Positions 17,511 to 25,659 of a stretch of 64,000 nucleotides of DNA are shown in pieces; position 1 is the stretch's first letter; the number at the start of each line of letters is the position of its first letter. The position numbers and the translations under genes are program-made. The notes under the pieces were generated by a model. The model was not told the DNA's origin. It searched no databases and saw nothing but the letters and a program-made list of their open reading frames with translations. Source of the DNA: Leucobacter denitrificans (GTDB lineage: Bacteria; Actinomycetota; Actinomycetes; Actinomycetales; Microbacteriaceae); the NCBI RefSeq assembly GCF_014396385.1, contig NZ_CP060716.1:1612001-1676000 (forward strand), given 5' to 3'.

Positions 17511-18050
17511 ATGGCCGGAGAGCCGCTGATCACAGTCGTCGGCAACCTTGTTGCCGATCCCGAGCCTCGCGTGAGCCAGGCCGGCAAGTCGTGGGTGACC
17601 TTCAGGATCGCCTCGACCCCGCGCGTGCGTGACCGTCAGTCTGGCGAGTGGTCAGACGGCGAAGCGCTGTGGCTCGGTTGCCGAGCATACGGTGAGTACG
17701 CCGACAATATTGCGGCAACACTCACCAAGGGCATGCGCGTTATCGTGCAGGGCCGCCTCACCCAGCGCAGCTACACCGATAACCAGGGGCAGCAGCGCAC
17801 CTCTCTCGACCTTGAGGTTGAAGAGGTTGGGCCGTCACTCCGCTTCGCGACCGCACAGGTAACGCGCGGTCAGGCACGCGGCCAGGTTGGCGGATTCGGT
17901 GGCGGTCAGCCACAGGGCCAGAGCGGCTGGGCTCAGCCGCAGGCACAAGCACAGGACAATCCCTGGACCAACTCGGGTCAGGGCGCGCAGGTCTCATCGA
18001 ATAGCTCCTCCGACTTCGGTGGCGGCTTCGACGATGAGCAGCCCTTCTAA
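17511..18050 (+). CDS. ssb: Single-stranded DNA-binding protein
   Basis: 179 residues. The OB-fold occupies about residues 1-110 ([35 protein letters not shown]). A Gly/Gln-rich flexible linker follows, and then the acidic tip DDEQPF that recruits partner proteins. The ATG lies 3 bases after rpsF. It protects single-stranded DNA in replication and repair, and the replicative helicase gene dnaB lies just beyond the operon. Confidence 0.96.
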   Translation: MAGEPLITVVGNLVADPEPRVSQAGKSWVTFRIASTPRVRDRQSGEWSDGEALWLGCRAYGEYADNIAATLTKGMRVIVQGRLTQRSYTDNQGQQRTSLDLEVEEVGPSLRFATAQVTRGQARGQVGGFGGGQPQGQSGWAQPQAQAQDNPWTNSGQGAQVSSNSSSDFGGGFDDEQPF

Positions 18051-18062
18051 GACACACTTCTT

Positions 18063-18082
18063 GTTCTGGTCCATGCCAGAAC
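18063..18082 (+). other. Hairpin between ssb and rpsR
   Basis: GTTCTGG (18063-18069) pairs perfectly with CCAGAAC (18076-18082) around a 6-base loop. No T-run follows, so it is more likely an RNA-processing or attenuating element than a terminator. Confidence 0.5.
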
Positions 18083-18103
18083 GCATTACGAAAAGAGATC
18101 ACC

Positions 18104-18364
18104 ATGGCAGGCAAGTCAAGCGGCGCAGGCCGCAAGCCGGCTCGCGGCAAGAACGCTAAGGCGGCCGCACCGGCGAAGAAGCAGACCGTTGGCGTCATCG
18201 ATTACAAAGACGTCGCAACGCTTCGCAAGTTCATTTCTGAGCGTGGAAAGATCCGCGCCCGCCGTATCACCGGCGTGTCCGTTCAGGAGCAGCGTCTGAT
18301 CGCAAAGGCAGTGAAGAACGCCCGCGAGATGGCTCTCCTCCCCTACGCCGGCTCTGGCCGCTAA
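18104..18364 (+). CDS. rpsR: 30S ribosomal protein S18
   Basis: 86 residues. The family core is seen in [20 protein letters not shown] and [19 protein letters not shown], ending with ARE.ALLPY. A basic Ala/Lys-rich N-terminal extension ([20 protein letters not shown]) precedes it. There are no CxxC zinc residues, so this is the zinc-free form. It is part of the rpsF-ssb-rpsR-rplI operon. Confidence 0.97.
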   Translation: MAGKSSGAGRKPARGKNAKAAAPAKKQTVGVIDYKDVATLRKFISERGKIRARRITGVSVQEQRLIAKAVKNAREMALLPYAGSGR

Positions 18365-18376
18365 GGAGAGACCATC

Positions 18377-18829
18377 ATGTCGAAAGTTATTCTTACGCAC
18401 GAGGTCCGTGGCCTCGGTTCCGCGGGTGACGTAGTCGAGGTAAAGAACGGGTACGCCCGCAACTACCTCGTACCCCAGGGTTTCGCAGTGAACTGGACCC
18501 GCGGTGGCGGCGCTCAGGTCGAGCAGATCCGTGCGGCACGTGAGGCTCGCGCGCTTGCTTCGGTCGAAGACGCACAGGCGCTCAAGGCGAAGCTTCAAGA
18601 GGCCGGCAAGATCCGCCTCGAAGTAAAGACCGGCACTGGTGGCCGCCTCTTCGGCTCGGTAAAGCCCACTGCTGTTGCTGCCGCTATCGAGGCCGCTGGC
18701 CTCGGTGAGGTAGACAAGCGCAAGATCTCGCTCCCGACCATCAAGTCGACTGGCGAGTACAAGGCGACCGTGCACCTGCACGAGGGCGTCGATGCTGTGG
18801 TGACCATTCAGGTAATCTCACAGCGCTAA
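18377..18829 (+). CDS. rplI: 50S ribosomal protein L9
   Basis: 150 residues. The N-terminal L9 domain has [20 protein letters not shown] and [14 protein letters not shown] connecting helix and a C-terminal domain ([34 protein letters not shown]) follow. It lies 12 bases after rpsR and is the last gene of the operon, with a strong terminator behind it. Confidence 0.97.
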   Translation: MSKVILTHEVRGLGSAGDVVEVKNGYARNYLVPQGFAVNWTRGGGAQVEQIRAAREARALASVEDAQALKAKLQEAGKIRLEVKTGTGGRLFGSVKPTAVAAAIEAAGLGEVDKRKISLPTIKSTGEYKATVHLHEGVDAVVTIQVISQR

Positions 18830-18848
18830 GCGCGCGCAACGCATTTAG

Positions 18849-18886
18849 AACGGGGTCTGATCCGCAGATGTGGATCGGGCCCCGTT
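18849..18886 (+). terminator. Terminator of the rpsF-ssb-rpsR-rplI operon
   Basis: AACGGGGTCTGATCC pairs over 15 bases with GGATCGGGCCCCGTT (three G-T pairs) around an 8-base loop. The tail is only moderately T-rich (CGTCGTTCCT). Confidence 0.75.
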
Positions 18887-19053
18887 CGTCGTTCCTGGGG
18901 GCGGTTTTGGGGCGTTACCGGGGATGCTTGGAGCGCGCCTGTCATGCGTGCGGCAGTCGGGGCGCGCTGGTTATTGAGACGTGCCGTATCAGTGAATAGC
19001 GCGTGAACAGGGAGTTTTGGGGTTTAGAAGAGGCTTAGGCGAAAGCGGGAAAG

Positions 19054-19246
19054 TTCTCCACATGTGGGCATTTCTCGCAAGCTTAAAGTTGCACCTGAAG
19101 GTTGATAACTTTTCTTCATTAGTGAGATAAAACTCCAGGTCACAACGCGTGTTTCAGGAAAAACCCACATTTGATCCACAAGTTATCCCCAATTATGTGC
19201 ATAACTTGCGGCGTTTCACCGTGAGTTTCGCACAGAGTTATCCACA
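19054..19246. promoter_or_regulatory. Cluster of DnaA-box-like 9-mers upstream of dnaB
   Basis: In an AT-rich part of the 528-base gap between rplI and dnaB there is one perfect TTATCCACA (19238-19246). There are also four single-mismatch copies: TTCTCCACA (19054-19062), TGATCCACA (19172-19180), TTATCCCCA (19183-19191), and TTATGCACA on the other strand (19196-19204). No gene was seen in this gap. The cluster may titrate DnaA or let DnaA control dnaB. Whether it has origin activity is unknown. Confidence 0.5.
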
Positions 19247-19357
19247 GGGCAAAACTCGGATGGTTGAACCAACTTGCGCGCACCCCTACGGTGAATGTCT
19301 GAGGTCTGGGGTGTCATCAATAGGTAACAACCCGGGTTTCACAGAAGGAGTCAACGA

Positions 19358-20734
19358 GTGTCGATCGCCCATCTTGGAATCTCGCAGCCCATGGACGAGC
19401 AGCGAGGCCATGAATACGAACGCACGCCTCCGTACGATCTGCTTGCAGAGCAGAGTGCGCTTGGTGGCATGCTGTTGTCGAAAGACGCCGTCGCTGATGT
19501 AACTGGTGTGCTGCGCGGCGATGATTTCTATGTACCTAAGCACGAGGTCATCTACGACGCGGTATTGACGCTGTACTCGCAGGGAGAACCCACCGATGTC
19601 ATTACGGTGACGGATGCGCTGGCGAAGGCTGGCGACCTGCAGCGCGCTGGTGGGGCTGAGTACCTGCACACGCTCACGAGCATCGTGCCGACCGCGGCAA
19701 ACGCGGGGTTCTACGCCGACATTGTTGGCGAGAAGGCCGTCTTGCGTCGACTGGTCGAGGCCGGCACTCGCATTGTGCAGATGGGATACGCAGCAGAGGG
19801 CGAAGCTCTCGACCTGGTCAATATCGCCCAGTCAGAGATCTACTCGGTTACGGGAGAGGCGCAGAGCGAGGACTATGTTCCGCTGTCACTCGCGGTTGAC
19901 GCGGCGATCGAGGAGATCCACCGCGCGAACTCAACCCCCGACGGCATGCTCGGTGTGCCAACCGGATTCAGCGAGCTCGACGCCATGACCAACGGATTCG
20001 CTGGTGGGCAGATGATCATCATCGCCGCGCGTCCGGCCATGGGTAAATCAACACTCGCGCTCGATGTTGCGCGGCATGCGTCGGTGCACGCGGCTGCGCC
20101 GACAGTCTTCTTCTCGCTTGAGATGGGTCGTGCTGAGATTGCGATGCGTTTGCTCGCGGCAGAGGCCACGATCCCCATGCAGACGCTGCGTAAAGGATCG
20201 CTTGACAGCCGTGACTTTCAGAAGCTTGCGGCAACTCAGGCGCGAATCGCTGAGGCGCCACTCTACATCGACGACAGCCCGAACCTCACGCTCGTTGAGA
20301 TTCGGGCGAAGTGCAGAAGGTTGAAGCAACAGCACGGACTCAAGATGGTGGTTATCGACTACCTGCAGCTGCTCTCAAGCGGTAAGCGGGTCGAGAGCCG
20401 CCAGCAAGAGGTGAGCGAGTTCTCGCGTGCGCTGAAGCTGCTGTCGAAAGAACTCGACGTGCCGGTCATCGCGCTTTCGCAGCTCAACCGTGCATCCGAG
20501 CAACGTGCTGACAAGATGCCCGCGATTAGCGACCTGCGTGAGTCGGGTTCGCTTGAGCAAGACGCCGACATGGTCATTCTGCTGCACCGCGAAGCGTCAA
20601 GCGATCGAGATCACCCACGCGCGGGCGAAGCAGACTTCATCCTCGCAAAGCAGCGTAACGGCCCCACCGGCACCGTCACGGTTGCGTTCCAGGGCCACTA
20701 CTCGCGCTTCCAAGACATGCCGCAGGGTATGTAG
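19358..20734 (+). CDS. dnaB: Replicative DNA helicase
   Basis: 458 residues, so no intein. The N-terminal domain starts near RTPPYDLLAEQSALGGMLLS. The RecA-like domain has Walker A ARPAMGKST near residues 224-232, Walker B MVVIDYLQLL, and the SQLNRASEQR and DLRESGSLEQDADMV motifs. It unwinds DNA ahead of the polymerase as a hexamer. GTG 19358 is chosen because AAGGAG lies 7 bases upstream. A DnaA-box cluster precedes it. Confidence 0.96.
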   Translation: MSIAHLGISQPMDEQRGHEYERTPPYDLLAEQSALGGMLLSKDAVADVTGVLRGDDFYVPKHEVIYDAVLTLYSQGEPTDVITVTDALAKAGDLQRAGGAEYLHTLTSIVPTAANAGFYADIVGEKAVLRRLVEAGTRIVQMGYAAEGEALDLVNIAQSEIYSVTGEAQSEDYVPLSLAVDAAIEEIHRANSTPDGMLGVPTGFSELDAMTNGFAGGQMIIIAARPAMGKSTLALDVARHASVHAAAPTVFFSLEMGRAEIAMRLLAAEATIPMQTLRKGSLDSRDFQKLAATQARIAEAPLYIDDSPNLTLVEIRAKCRRLKQQHGLKMVVIDYLQLLSSGKRVESRQQEVSEFSRALKLLSKELDVPVIALSQLNRASEQRADKMPAISDLRESGSLEQDADMVILLHREASSDRDHPRAGEADFILAKQRNGPTGTVTVAFQGHYSRFQDMPQGM

Positions 20735-20801
20735 TCGCCACCTCACGCCGGAGTTTCGCAGCCTGACGGGGTAGAATCCGGTTGTTAGGGAAAGGGGAGC
20801 G

Positions 20802-21425
20802 ATGAGTTCGTCAGTTCGCGGTAAGCGCGCAGTTGATCCGTCGCTTCTCGCACCCCGCTGGGTGCGTCTGCTTCGCGCGATCGTGCTGTGTGTTTTCGGC
20901 TTTGCGATCACGTTCTCTGCAACGCTCCACGAGGATCTGGGCTTTGACGTCGCAATCGTCTCTTCGGCTCTCGTGGTTATTGGCGCTGTGCACATCATTG
21001 AGTGGACGAAGCGCCGGGGCAAGCCCGGCGCACCAGTCGCGCTCTTGCTCGGAGTGGTCTCGATCGTTGCGGGCATCTTGGTCTTTACGATCCGCCTCGA
21101 ACTTGGCCTTGCGGTTGTGATTGCCGCGTGGGCGCTCATATGTGGGCTGCTTGAGTTCGTGGGCATCACAGTTGTTCCAGGTACTCGCTCTGAAGGTGCA
21201 CTCGTTGGCTTCGCGGGGCTAGTGCTCGCACTCGCCGTGCTGATCGTGCGAGAAGATCTCGTCGCCGTTGTCGGCTTCTTCGGCGGTTACGCCGTGCTTA
21301 CCGGGGTGTTCTTGGGCATTGCCGCCTTTGACCCCCGCCATTCTCGTGCAAGCAGCGGAGCTCGCCAGCAGTTGTCAAATGCATCAGTTGATCCCAAGAG
21401 AGCGAGCGATGACTCAGTCTTCTGA
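20802..21425 (+). CDS. HdeD/DUF308 family membrane protein
   Basis: 207 residues with about six transmembrane segments (AIVLCVFGFAITFSATL, VAIVSSALVVIGAVHII, VALLLGVVSIVAGILVFT, LAVVIAAWALICGLLEF, LVGFAGLVLALAVLIV, VAVVGFFGGYAVLTGVFLGI). Paired hydrophobic hairpins are typical of HdeD-like proteins. The family is linked to acid resistance in E. coli, but its role in actinobacteria is unknown. AAGGGGAG precedes the ATG, and TAGAAT (20772-20777) may be the -10 box. It overlaps the next gene by 17 bases. Confidence 0.7.
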   Translation: MSSSVRGKRAVDPSLLAPRWVRLLRAIVLCVFGFAITFSATLHEDLGFDVAIVSSALVVIGAVHIIEWTKRRGKPGAPVALLLGVVSIVAGILVFTIRLELGLAVVIAAWALICGLLEFVGITVVPGTRSEGALVGFAGLVLALAVLIVREDLVAVVGFFGGYAVLTGVFLGIAAFDPRHSRASSGARQQLSNASVDPKRASDDSVF

Positions 21426-21693
21426 CCCTAAGCCCCAAGATCCGATCATCCCAACCCGTAGAGATCGACTCAAGCCACTCGAGCTTCTCGGTTTCTCGGG
21501 TGTGCTCGCGGTGTTTGCTGGTCTCATCGTGCTTATGGCGTCGCGTTCGTGGGTGCTTGCGCTCATTTTTGCGGTGATCACCTTTATCGCAAGCGTGATG
21601 ATGGTTGCCCTGGTTGGCCTGGGCAAGAAGCCTTCAGACGAAGACGTAGAGGCGCGCAAAGATCTGCAGAAGCCTGACGCCGACTGGCACTAG
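21409..21693 (+). CDS. Small two-helix membrane protein
   Basis: 94 residues from ATG 21409, which lies inside the end of the preceding gene and has AGAGAGCGAG before it. A charged N-terminus (PTRRDRLKPLELLG) is followed by two hydrophobic helices, FSGVLAVFAGLIVLM and WVLALIFAVITFIASVMMVALVG, and a charged tail (KKPSDEDVEARKDLQK). Proteins of this type are frequent in Microbacteriaceae, often labelled as ABC transporter related without reason. Function is unknown; overlap suggests cotranslation with the HdeD-like protein. Confidence 0.65.
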   Translation: MTQSSDPKPQDPIIPTRRDRLKPLELLGFSGVLAVFAGLIVLMASRSWVLALIFAVITFIASVMMVALVGLGKKPSDEDVEARKDLQKPDADWH

Positions 21694-21714
21694 TCGCTCT
21701 GCCAGTTACCTTCT

Positions 21715-22779
21715 CTACGGGCGTGCAGCGATCAGCTGGTGACGACGTGATGGACGTGACACGTTCGGCACCAGAATGCAGAGGACTCGCGTCAATGTGG
21801 TGAGCCAGAGCAACATAACGCCAACGACCAGGCTCTCAAGCACGGTTACCGAGATGAGCGGCACGACGAAGGTGACTACGAACGCACCAACAGCGATGAC
21901 CACTGAAACTGCGGTGACGATCCGGAGCGCCAATGGCGGATCGGGCAGGGTCGTCGCAGTGAGGATTGCCGAAGCGATGAGTAATCCGAGTGTGAGGAAT
22001 GCGACGATTGCGTGCGGAAGCGGCAGCAGGTAGATCGGAAGCATGCCAACAGCGGCGAGCGCTAGACCTGCGAACGCCCAGAGCAGCACAGTTGCCCCGA
22101 TCCGACGCAGCTGACCATCCCCGAGAAGCCGGTGCAAATCCCGGCCAATGTAGGAGCCAATTGTCGAAACCAGCGCTCCTGCGATCATGAGCGTGCCATT
22201 GAACGCGAAAGCGCTCTCCCCAGTACCCAATTGCGAGAAGTTTCGCTGCCACCACGTTGGGTCGGTGGCGGTCGTCATGGCGAACAGGGTGCCGATTATC
22301 AAAAATGCGAAAAGCAGGGAAGTGAGGTTGCGTGTGCTCACGCTCACCCCGGTCTGGAACGCGAACCGACCGGCCACGGCAGCAGCGATGCCCACAAAGA
22401 TGCCGCCTCCGACAGCGCCGACCTCAAGACCTTGCAACCCAATTTCGAGAACCTCCCCGAAGAGCAGCACCCCTAGGCCGGACACACCGCCGAGAGTAAA
22501 GGCCACCGCAGCCGTAGACACCGTAGATACGAAAACCTGCCAGTGCGGCATCGGTCGTGCCTCGCCGCTTCGATGCCGTATCGCGCTCACGCTGAACGCC
22601 GCGGCAGCAATAACTCCGGTGACGAGCGCCACGATTAGGATCACCGAACTTGGACCCGTAAACGGGCGCGAATCACCCCACAAGATCACCGTGCCCGAGA
22701 GCAAGCCAAGCAAGAAGCACGCTCCGGTCGCCAAAAGGGCTTCAACTTGGCGTCGAAGGGCCTGCTCGACCTCGTTCAT
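21715..22779 (-). CDS. DUF998-like multi-pass membrane protein
   Basis: 354 residues with about nine hydrophobic segments. The central WWQRNFSQLGTGESAFAFN followed by TLMIAGALVSTIG resembles the conserved FS.LG region of DUF998 proteins. The basic C-terminus (PSRRHQLIAARP) is probably cytoplasmic. No substrate or function is known, and there is no operon partner. Confidence 0.55.
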   Translation of the reverse strand: MNEVEQALRRQVEALLATGACFLLGLLSGTVILWGDSRPFTGPSSVILIVALVTGVIAAAAFSVSAIRHRSGEARPMPHWQVFVSTVSTAAVAFTLGGVSGLGVLLFGEVLEIGLQGLEVGAVGGGIFVGIAAAVAGRFAFQTGVSVSTRNLTSLLFAFLIIGTLFAMTTATDPTWWQRNFSQLGTGESAFAFNGTLMIAGALVSTIGSYIGRDLHRLLGDGQLRRIGATVLLWAFAGLALAAVGMLPIYLLPLPHAIVAFLTLGLLIASAILTATTLPDPPLALRIVTAVSVVIAVGAFVVTFVVPLISVTVLESLVVGVMLLWLTTLTRVLCILVPNVSRPSRRHQLIAARP

Positions 22780-22842
22780 GCCTCTATCGAAGCACGCCGT
22801 GCCGCTAATACATAGCGGTGTCGCGAGCGTCGCGGCAGGTAG

Positions 22843-23682
22843 TTAGTCTTCGGGGTCGGCGGGGTCGATCGGGGAGTGATGGTCGAAGTTCGCCTCACCG
22901 CTGCGCCAGTAACCCGAGATGTCGTATTGCTCGCGCGGTAGACCGAGTTCGTCGCGAATCACGCGGCGCAACGGGATGAGCCGGTTCGCGTCGCCAGCAG
23001 CAAAGACAAACGTGTCGTCGGTGAGCTCGCTGTCGAGTAGCGCCTGATCGAGACCGCCGAGCGGCTCGCGAACAGTGACCTCGCGACCCGTCGCATCGCG
23101 CAGGTAGTCAACGACCCAGTCGATGTCGTCGTATGAAACGTCGGCGACGACCTCAACCTCGACAGCCGCTGGCACGTCGGCGATCCACCGACTTGTCGCC
23201 GGGAGCGCCGTCTCGTCGACGATGCAGAGCAACTGCGAGATACCGGCGGGAACCGTCTTTGAGCCACGCGGGCCAGCAACGACCAGTTTGTCGCCAATGG
23301 CGGCCTTCTCGGCCCAGAACGATGCGGGGCCCGGGTCTTCGTGCAAGAAGAAGTCGAGATCGAATTCGGTCGCGCCCGAAGCATCGACGCGCACGTTCAT
23401 CGGCGTGAAGAACCTGCCGAAGATCTGTGCGTCGGGCATCACCATGCCGTCTTCGCTGGGGCCCACGGCCGTTGGCGCATTCAGCTCGCCGGTGAACGGG
23501 TGCGGGAAGAACACCTTCATGTGGTCGGTTGGCCCGGTCGAAGCGAAGTCGTGCAGGTCTGGCCCAGCGAGTGTCACGCGCGCAAATGTAGGAACCGGGC
23601 GTGAGACGGCGGTGACCGTGACCTCTCGCGCTGTGAACCGGTGGCGGGTCATTTCCCGGCTGAATTTCGCAACTTCACTCAT
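22843..23682 (-). CDS. Siderophore-interacting protein (ferric-siderophore reductase)
   Basis: 279 residues of the SIP/ViuB family. The N-terminal FAD-binding barrel shows FARVTLAGPDLHDF and DHMKVFFPHPFTG. The C-terminal SIP domain shows VFAAGDANRLIPLRRVI and ends with ISGYWRSGEANFDHH, both typical. These flavoproteins reduce ferric siderophores in the cytosol to release iron. No siderophore transporter is adjacent, so the substrate is unknown. It precedes DUF998 on the same strand with a 63-base gap. Confidence 0.85.
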   Translation of the reverse strand: MSEVAKFSREMTRHRFTAREVTVTAVSRPVPTFARVTLAGPDLHDFASTGPTDHMKVFFPHPFTGELNAPTAVGPSEDGMVMPDAQIFGRFFTPMNVRVDASGATEFDLDFFLHEDPGPASFWAEKAAIGDKLVVAGPRGSKTVPAGISQLLCIVDETALPATSRWIADVPAAVEVEVVADVSYDDIDWVVDYLRDATGREVTVREPLGGLDQALLDSELTDDTFVFAAGDANRLIPLRRVIRDELGLPREQYDISGYWRSGEANFDHHSPIDPADPED

Positions 23683-23729
23683 GCTTCAACTCTCTCGTAC
23701 AACTCTGAATGCCTACAACGCGCGGTGTG

Positions 23730-25112
23730 CTAGTCGAGAAAATCGATGAGCTCGGCCGCGATTCCGACATAGCCAGCGGGGGTGAGTTCGAGCAGTCGCT
23801 GCTTCGCCTCGTCGCCGATTTCGAGTGCAGAAACGAACTCGACGAGTTCGGTCTGCCCGATGCGGCGGCCGCGAGTGAGCTCCTTCAGCGCCGCATATGG
23901 GTCGCTGATGGTTGAGCGGCCGGCGGTGACCTCGGCGCGAATCACAGTCTGGATCGCCTCGCCGAGCACCTCCCAGTTCGTGTCGAGGTCTGCGGCGAGC
24001 ACCTCGGGTGCCGCGTCAATCTGACCGAGGCCGCGCTTGATGTTGTCGAGCGCGAGCACCGAGTGGCCGAGGCCGACGCCGATGTTACGCTGCGCCGACG
24101 AGTCGGTGAGGTCGCGCTGCCAGCGGCTCGTCACGAGCGTGGCGGCGAGCGAGTCGAGAATCGCATTCGAGAGTTCGAGGTTTGCCTCGGCATTTTCGAA
24201 GCGGATCGGGTTCACCTTGTGCGGCATCGTCGAAGAACCCGTCGCACCAGCCACTGGGATCTGACGGAAGTACCCGATCGAGATATAGCTCCAGATATCG
24301 GTCGCGAGGTTGTGGAGAATGCGGTTCGCGTGCGCGATGCGCGTGTAAAGCTCTGCCTGCCAGTCGTGCGACTCGATCTGCGTGGTGAGCGGGTTCCAGT
24401 CGAGCCCGAGACCCTCGACGAACTCACGCGAGATTGTCGGCCAGTCGGCGTTTGGATCCGCCGCCAAGTGCGCCGCGAAGGTGCCGGTCGCGCCCGAGAA
24501 CTTGCCGAGATATTCGATGGCGTCGATCTGATCGAGTTGGCGCTTCAGACGGTGCACGAAGACGGCGAGCTCCTTGCCGAGCGTGGTCGGCGTTGCGGGC
24601 TGACCGTGCGTGCGGCTCATCATCGCGAGCTCGCGGTACTGCGCGGCCTGGCGCTCGAGCTCCTCGATGACGTCGACGAACTTCGGCCGCCACACATCGG
24701 CAATCGCCTGCTGCACGGTGAGCGCATACGAGAGGTTGTTGATGTCTTCGCTCGTGCAGCACACGTGCGTGAGCTCGGCGAACTGCCCGAGCCCTTGCGC
24801 TTCGAGGCGATCGCGCACGAGGTACTCGACTGCCTTCACGTCGTGCTGGGTGACGCGCTCGGTCTCAGCGAGCTGATCGATCTCGGCCTGCCCGAAATTC
24901 GCGGCCCACTCGCGCAGCGAGGCAAGTTGGTCGTCGCCCATCGGCGATCCACCAAGCAGCGAGTGCTCGGTCAGGTACGCGAGCCATTCAACCTCAACGT
25001 GCACGCGTGCCTTGTTCAGGCCCGCCTCGGAGAGACTGTCGCCAAGCCCCTCTACTGCCTTGCGGTACCGACCGTCGAGCGGGCTGATGGGCTGCGGGGG
25101 GAGCGAAGTCAT
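23730..25112 (-). CDS. purB: Adenylosuccinate lyase
   Basis: 460 residues of the fumarase/aspartase superfamily. The signature GSSTMPHKVNPI lies near residues 291-302, and the catalytic His region is MMSRTHGQPATPTTLGKE. It catalyses two fumarate-releasing steps in purine synthesis: SAICAR to AICAR, and adenylosuccinate to AMP. The length and N-terminus (LSPLDGRYRKAVEGL) fit the E. coli-type enzyme. It is not clustered with other purine genes. Confidence 0.94.
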   Translation of the reverse strand: MTSLPPQPISPLDGRYRKAVEGLGDSLSEAGLNKARVHVEVEWLAYLTEHSLLGGSPMGDDQLASLREWAANFGQAEIDQLAETERVTQHDVKAVEYLVRDRLEAQGLGQFAELTHVCCTSEDINNLSYALTVQQAIADVWRPKFVDVIEELERQAAQYRELAMMSRTHGQPATPTTLGKELAVFVHRLKRQLDQIDAIEYLGKFSGATGTFAAHLAADPNADWPTISREFVEGLGLDWNPLTTQIESHDWQAELYTRIAHANRILHNLATDIWSYISIGYFRQIPVAGATGSSTMPHKVNPIRFENAEANLELSNAILDSLAATLVTSRWQRDLTDSSAQRNIGVGLGHSVLALDNIKRGLGQIDAAPEVLAADLDTNWEVLGEAIQTVIRAEVTAGRSTISDPYAALKELTRGRRIGQTELVEFVSALEIGDEAKQRLLELTPAGYVGIAAELIDFLD

Positions 25113-25176
25113 TGGGTCTCCGTGGCGTTAAGGGTGGATCGCGACACCCCATTCTCCCATGGTCGCGTCTCGACTA

Positions 25177-25584
25177 TCAGCGGCCCTTCTTCTTGTTGGT
25201 TCCGAGGAGTCCGTTCATGATTGCGGCGAGCACCGACATCACGAGGGCCGCGAGCACGCCCCACCAGAAACCGTCGACGCGCAGACCGAAGTCGGCAAGC
25301 TCAGACAGCCAGGCGACCACAGAGATCATGATCCCGTTCACGATCAGCCCGAATAGGCCGATAGTGAGAATGTAGAGCGGAATCGAGATGAATCGAACGA
25401 TCCGCCCGAGCGTGCCGTTTACAAGCCCGAACACGAGAGCGACGAGCAGGAGTGTGAGCACTGGCGCATAGGTGTCCGAGCTGTAGGGCTCGATCCACAC
25501 CCCGTTTTCGCCCGACCCACCCACAATGAGCGTCGTGAGCCACAGCGCGAACGCGCCGACGAGCACCCGAATGATTAACCTCAT
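25177..25584 (-). CDS. Phage holin family (DUF360-type) membrane protein
   Basis: 135 residues from ATG 25584, with four hydrophobic segments (LVGAFALWLTTLIVG, VLTLLLVALVFGLVNGTLG, IPLYILTIGLFGLIVNGIMI, GFWWGVLAALVMSVLAAIMNG) and a C-terminal NKKKGR. The family name reflects distant similarity; these are chromosomal proteins of unknown function, and no phage genes surround it. The 75-base gap to the divergent AAA+ gene holds both promoters. Confidence 0.75.
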   Translation of the reverse strand: MRLIIRVLVGAFALWLTTLIVGGSGENGVWIEPYSSDTYAPVLTLLLVALVFGLVNGTLGRIVRFISIPLYILTIGLFGLIVNGIMISVVAWLSELADFGLRVDGFWWGVLAALVMSVLAAIMNGLLGTNKKKGR

Positions 25585-25646
25585 ACCTCTATGTTCTCGC
25601 GAACCTGCCTGAAGATTCCAGGGTGGATCGAGGGGTTCCACCTCAT

Positions 25647-25652
25647 TAGCAT
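25647..25652 (+). promoter_or_regulatory. Putative -10 box, leaderless AAA+ gene
   Basis: TAGCAT ends 7 bases before ATG 25660, and there is no ribosome-binding sequence in between. Confidence 0.4.
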
Positions 25653-25659
25653 TGATGCT

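Noticed and set aside
19054-19246. The DnaA-box cluster as the chromosomal origin
   Set aside because: No dnaA or dnaN gene flanks it, and actinobacterial origins usually lie between those genes. I kept it only as a DnaA-related site.
24063-25220. 385-codon frame opposite purB
   Set aside because: It is antisense to a conserved enzyme and shows no family motifs.
25177-25584. Phage holin-family gene as evidence of a prophage
   Set aside because: No terminase, capsid, integrase or lysin gene is nearby; the name is a family label for a chromosomal membrane protein.
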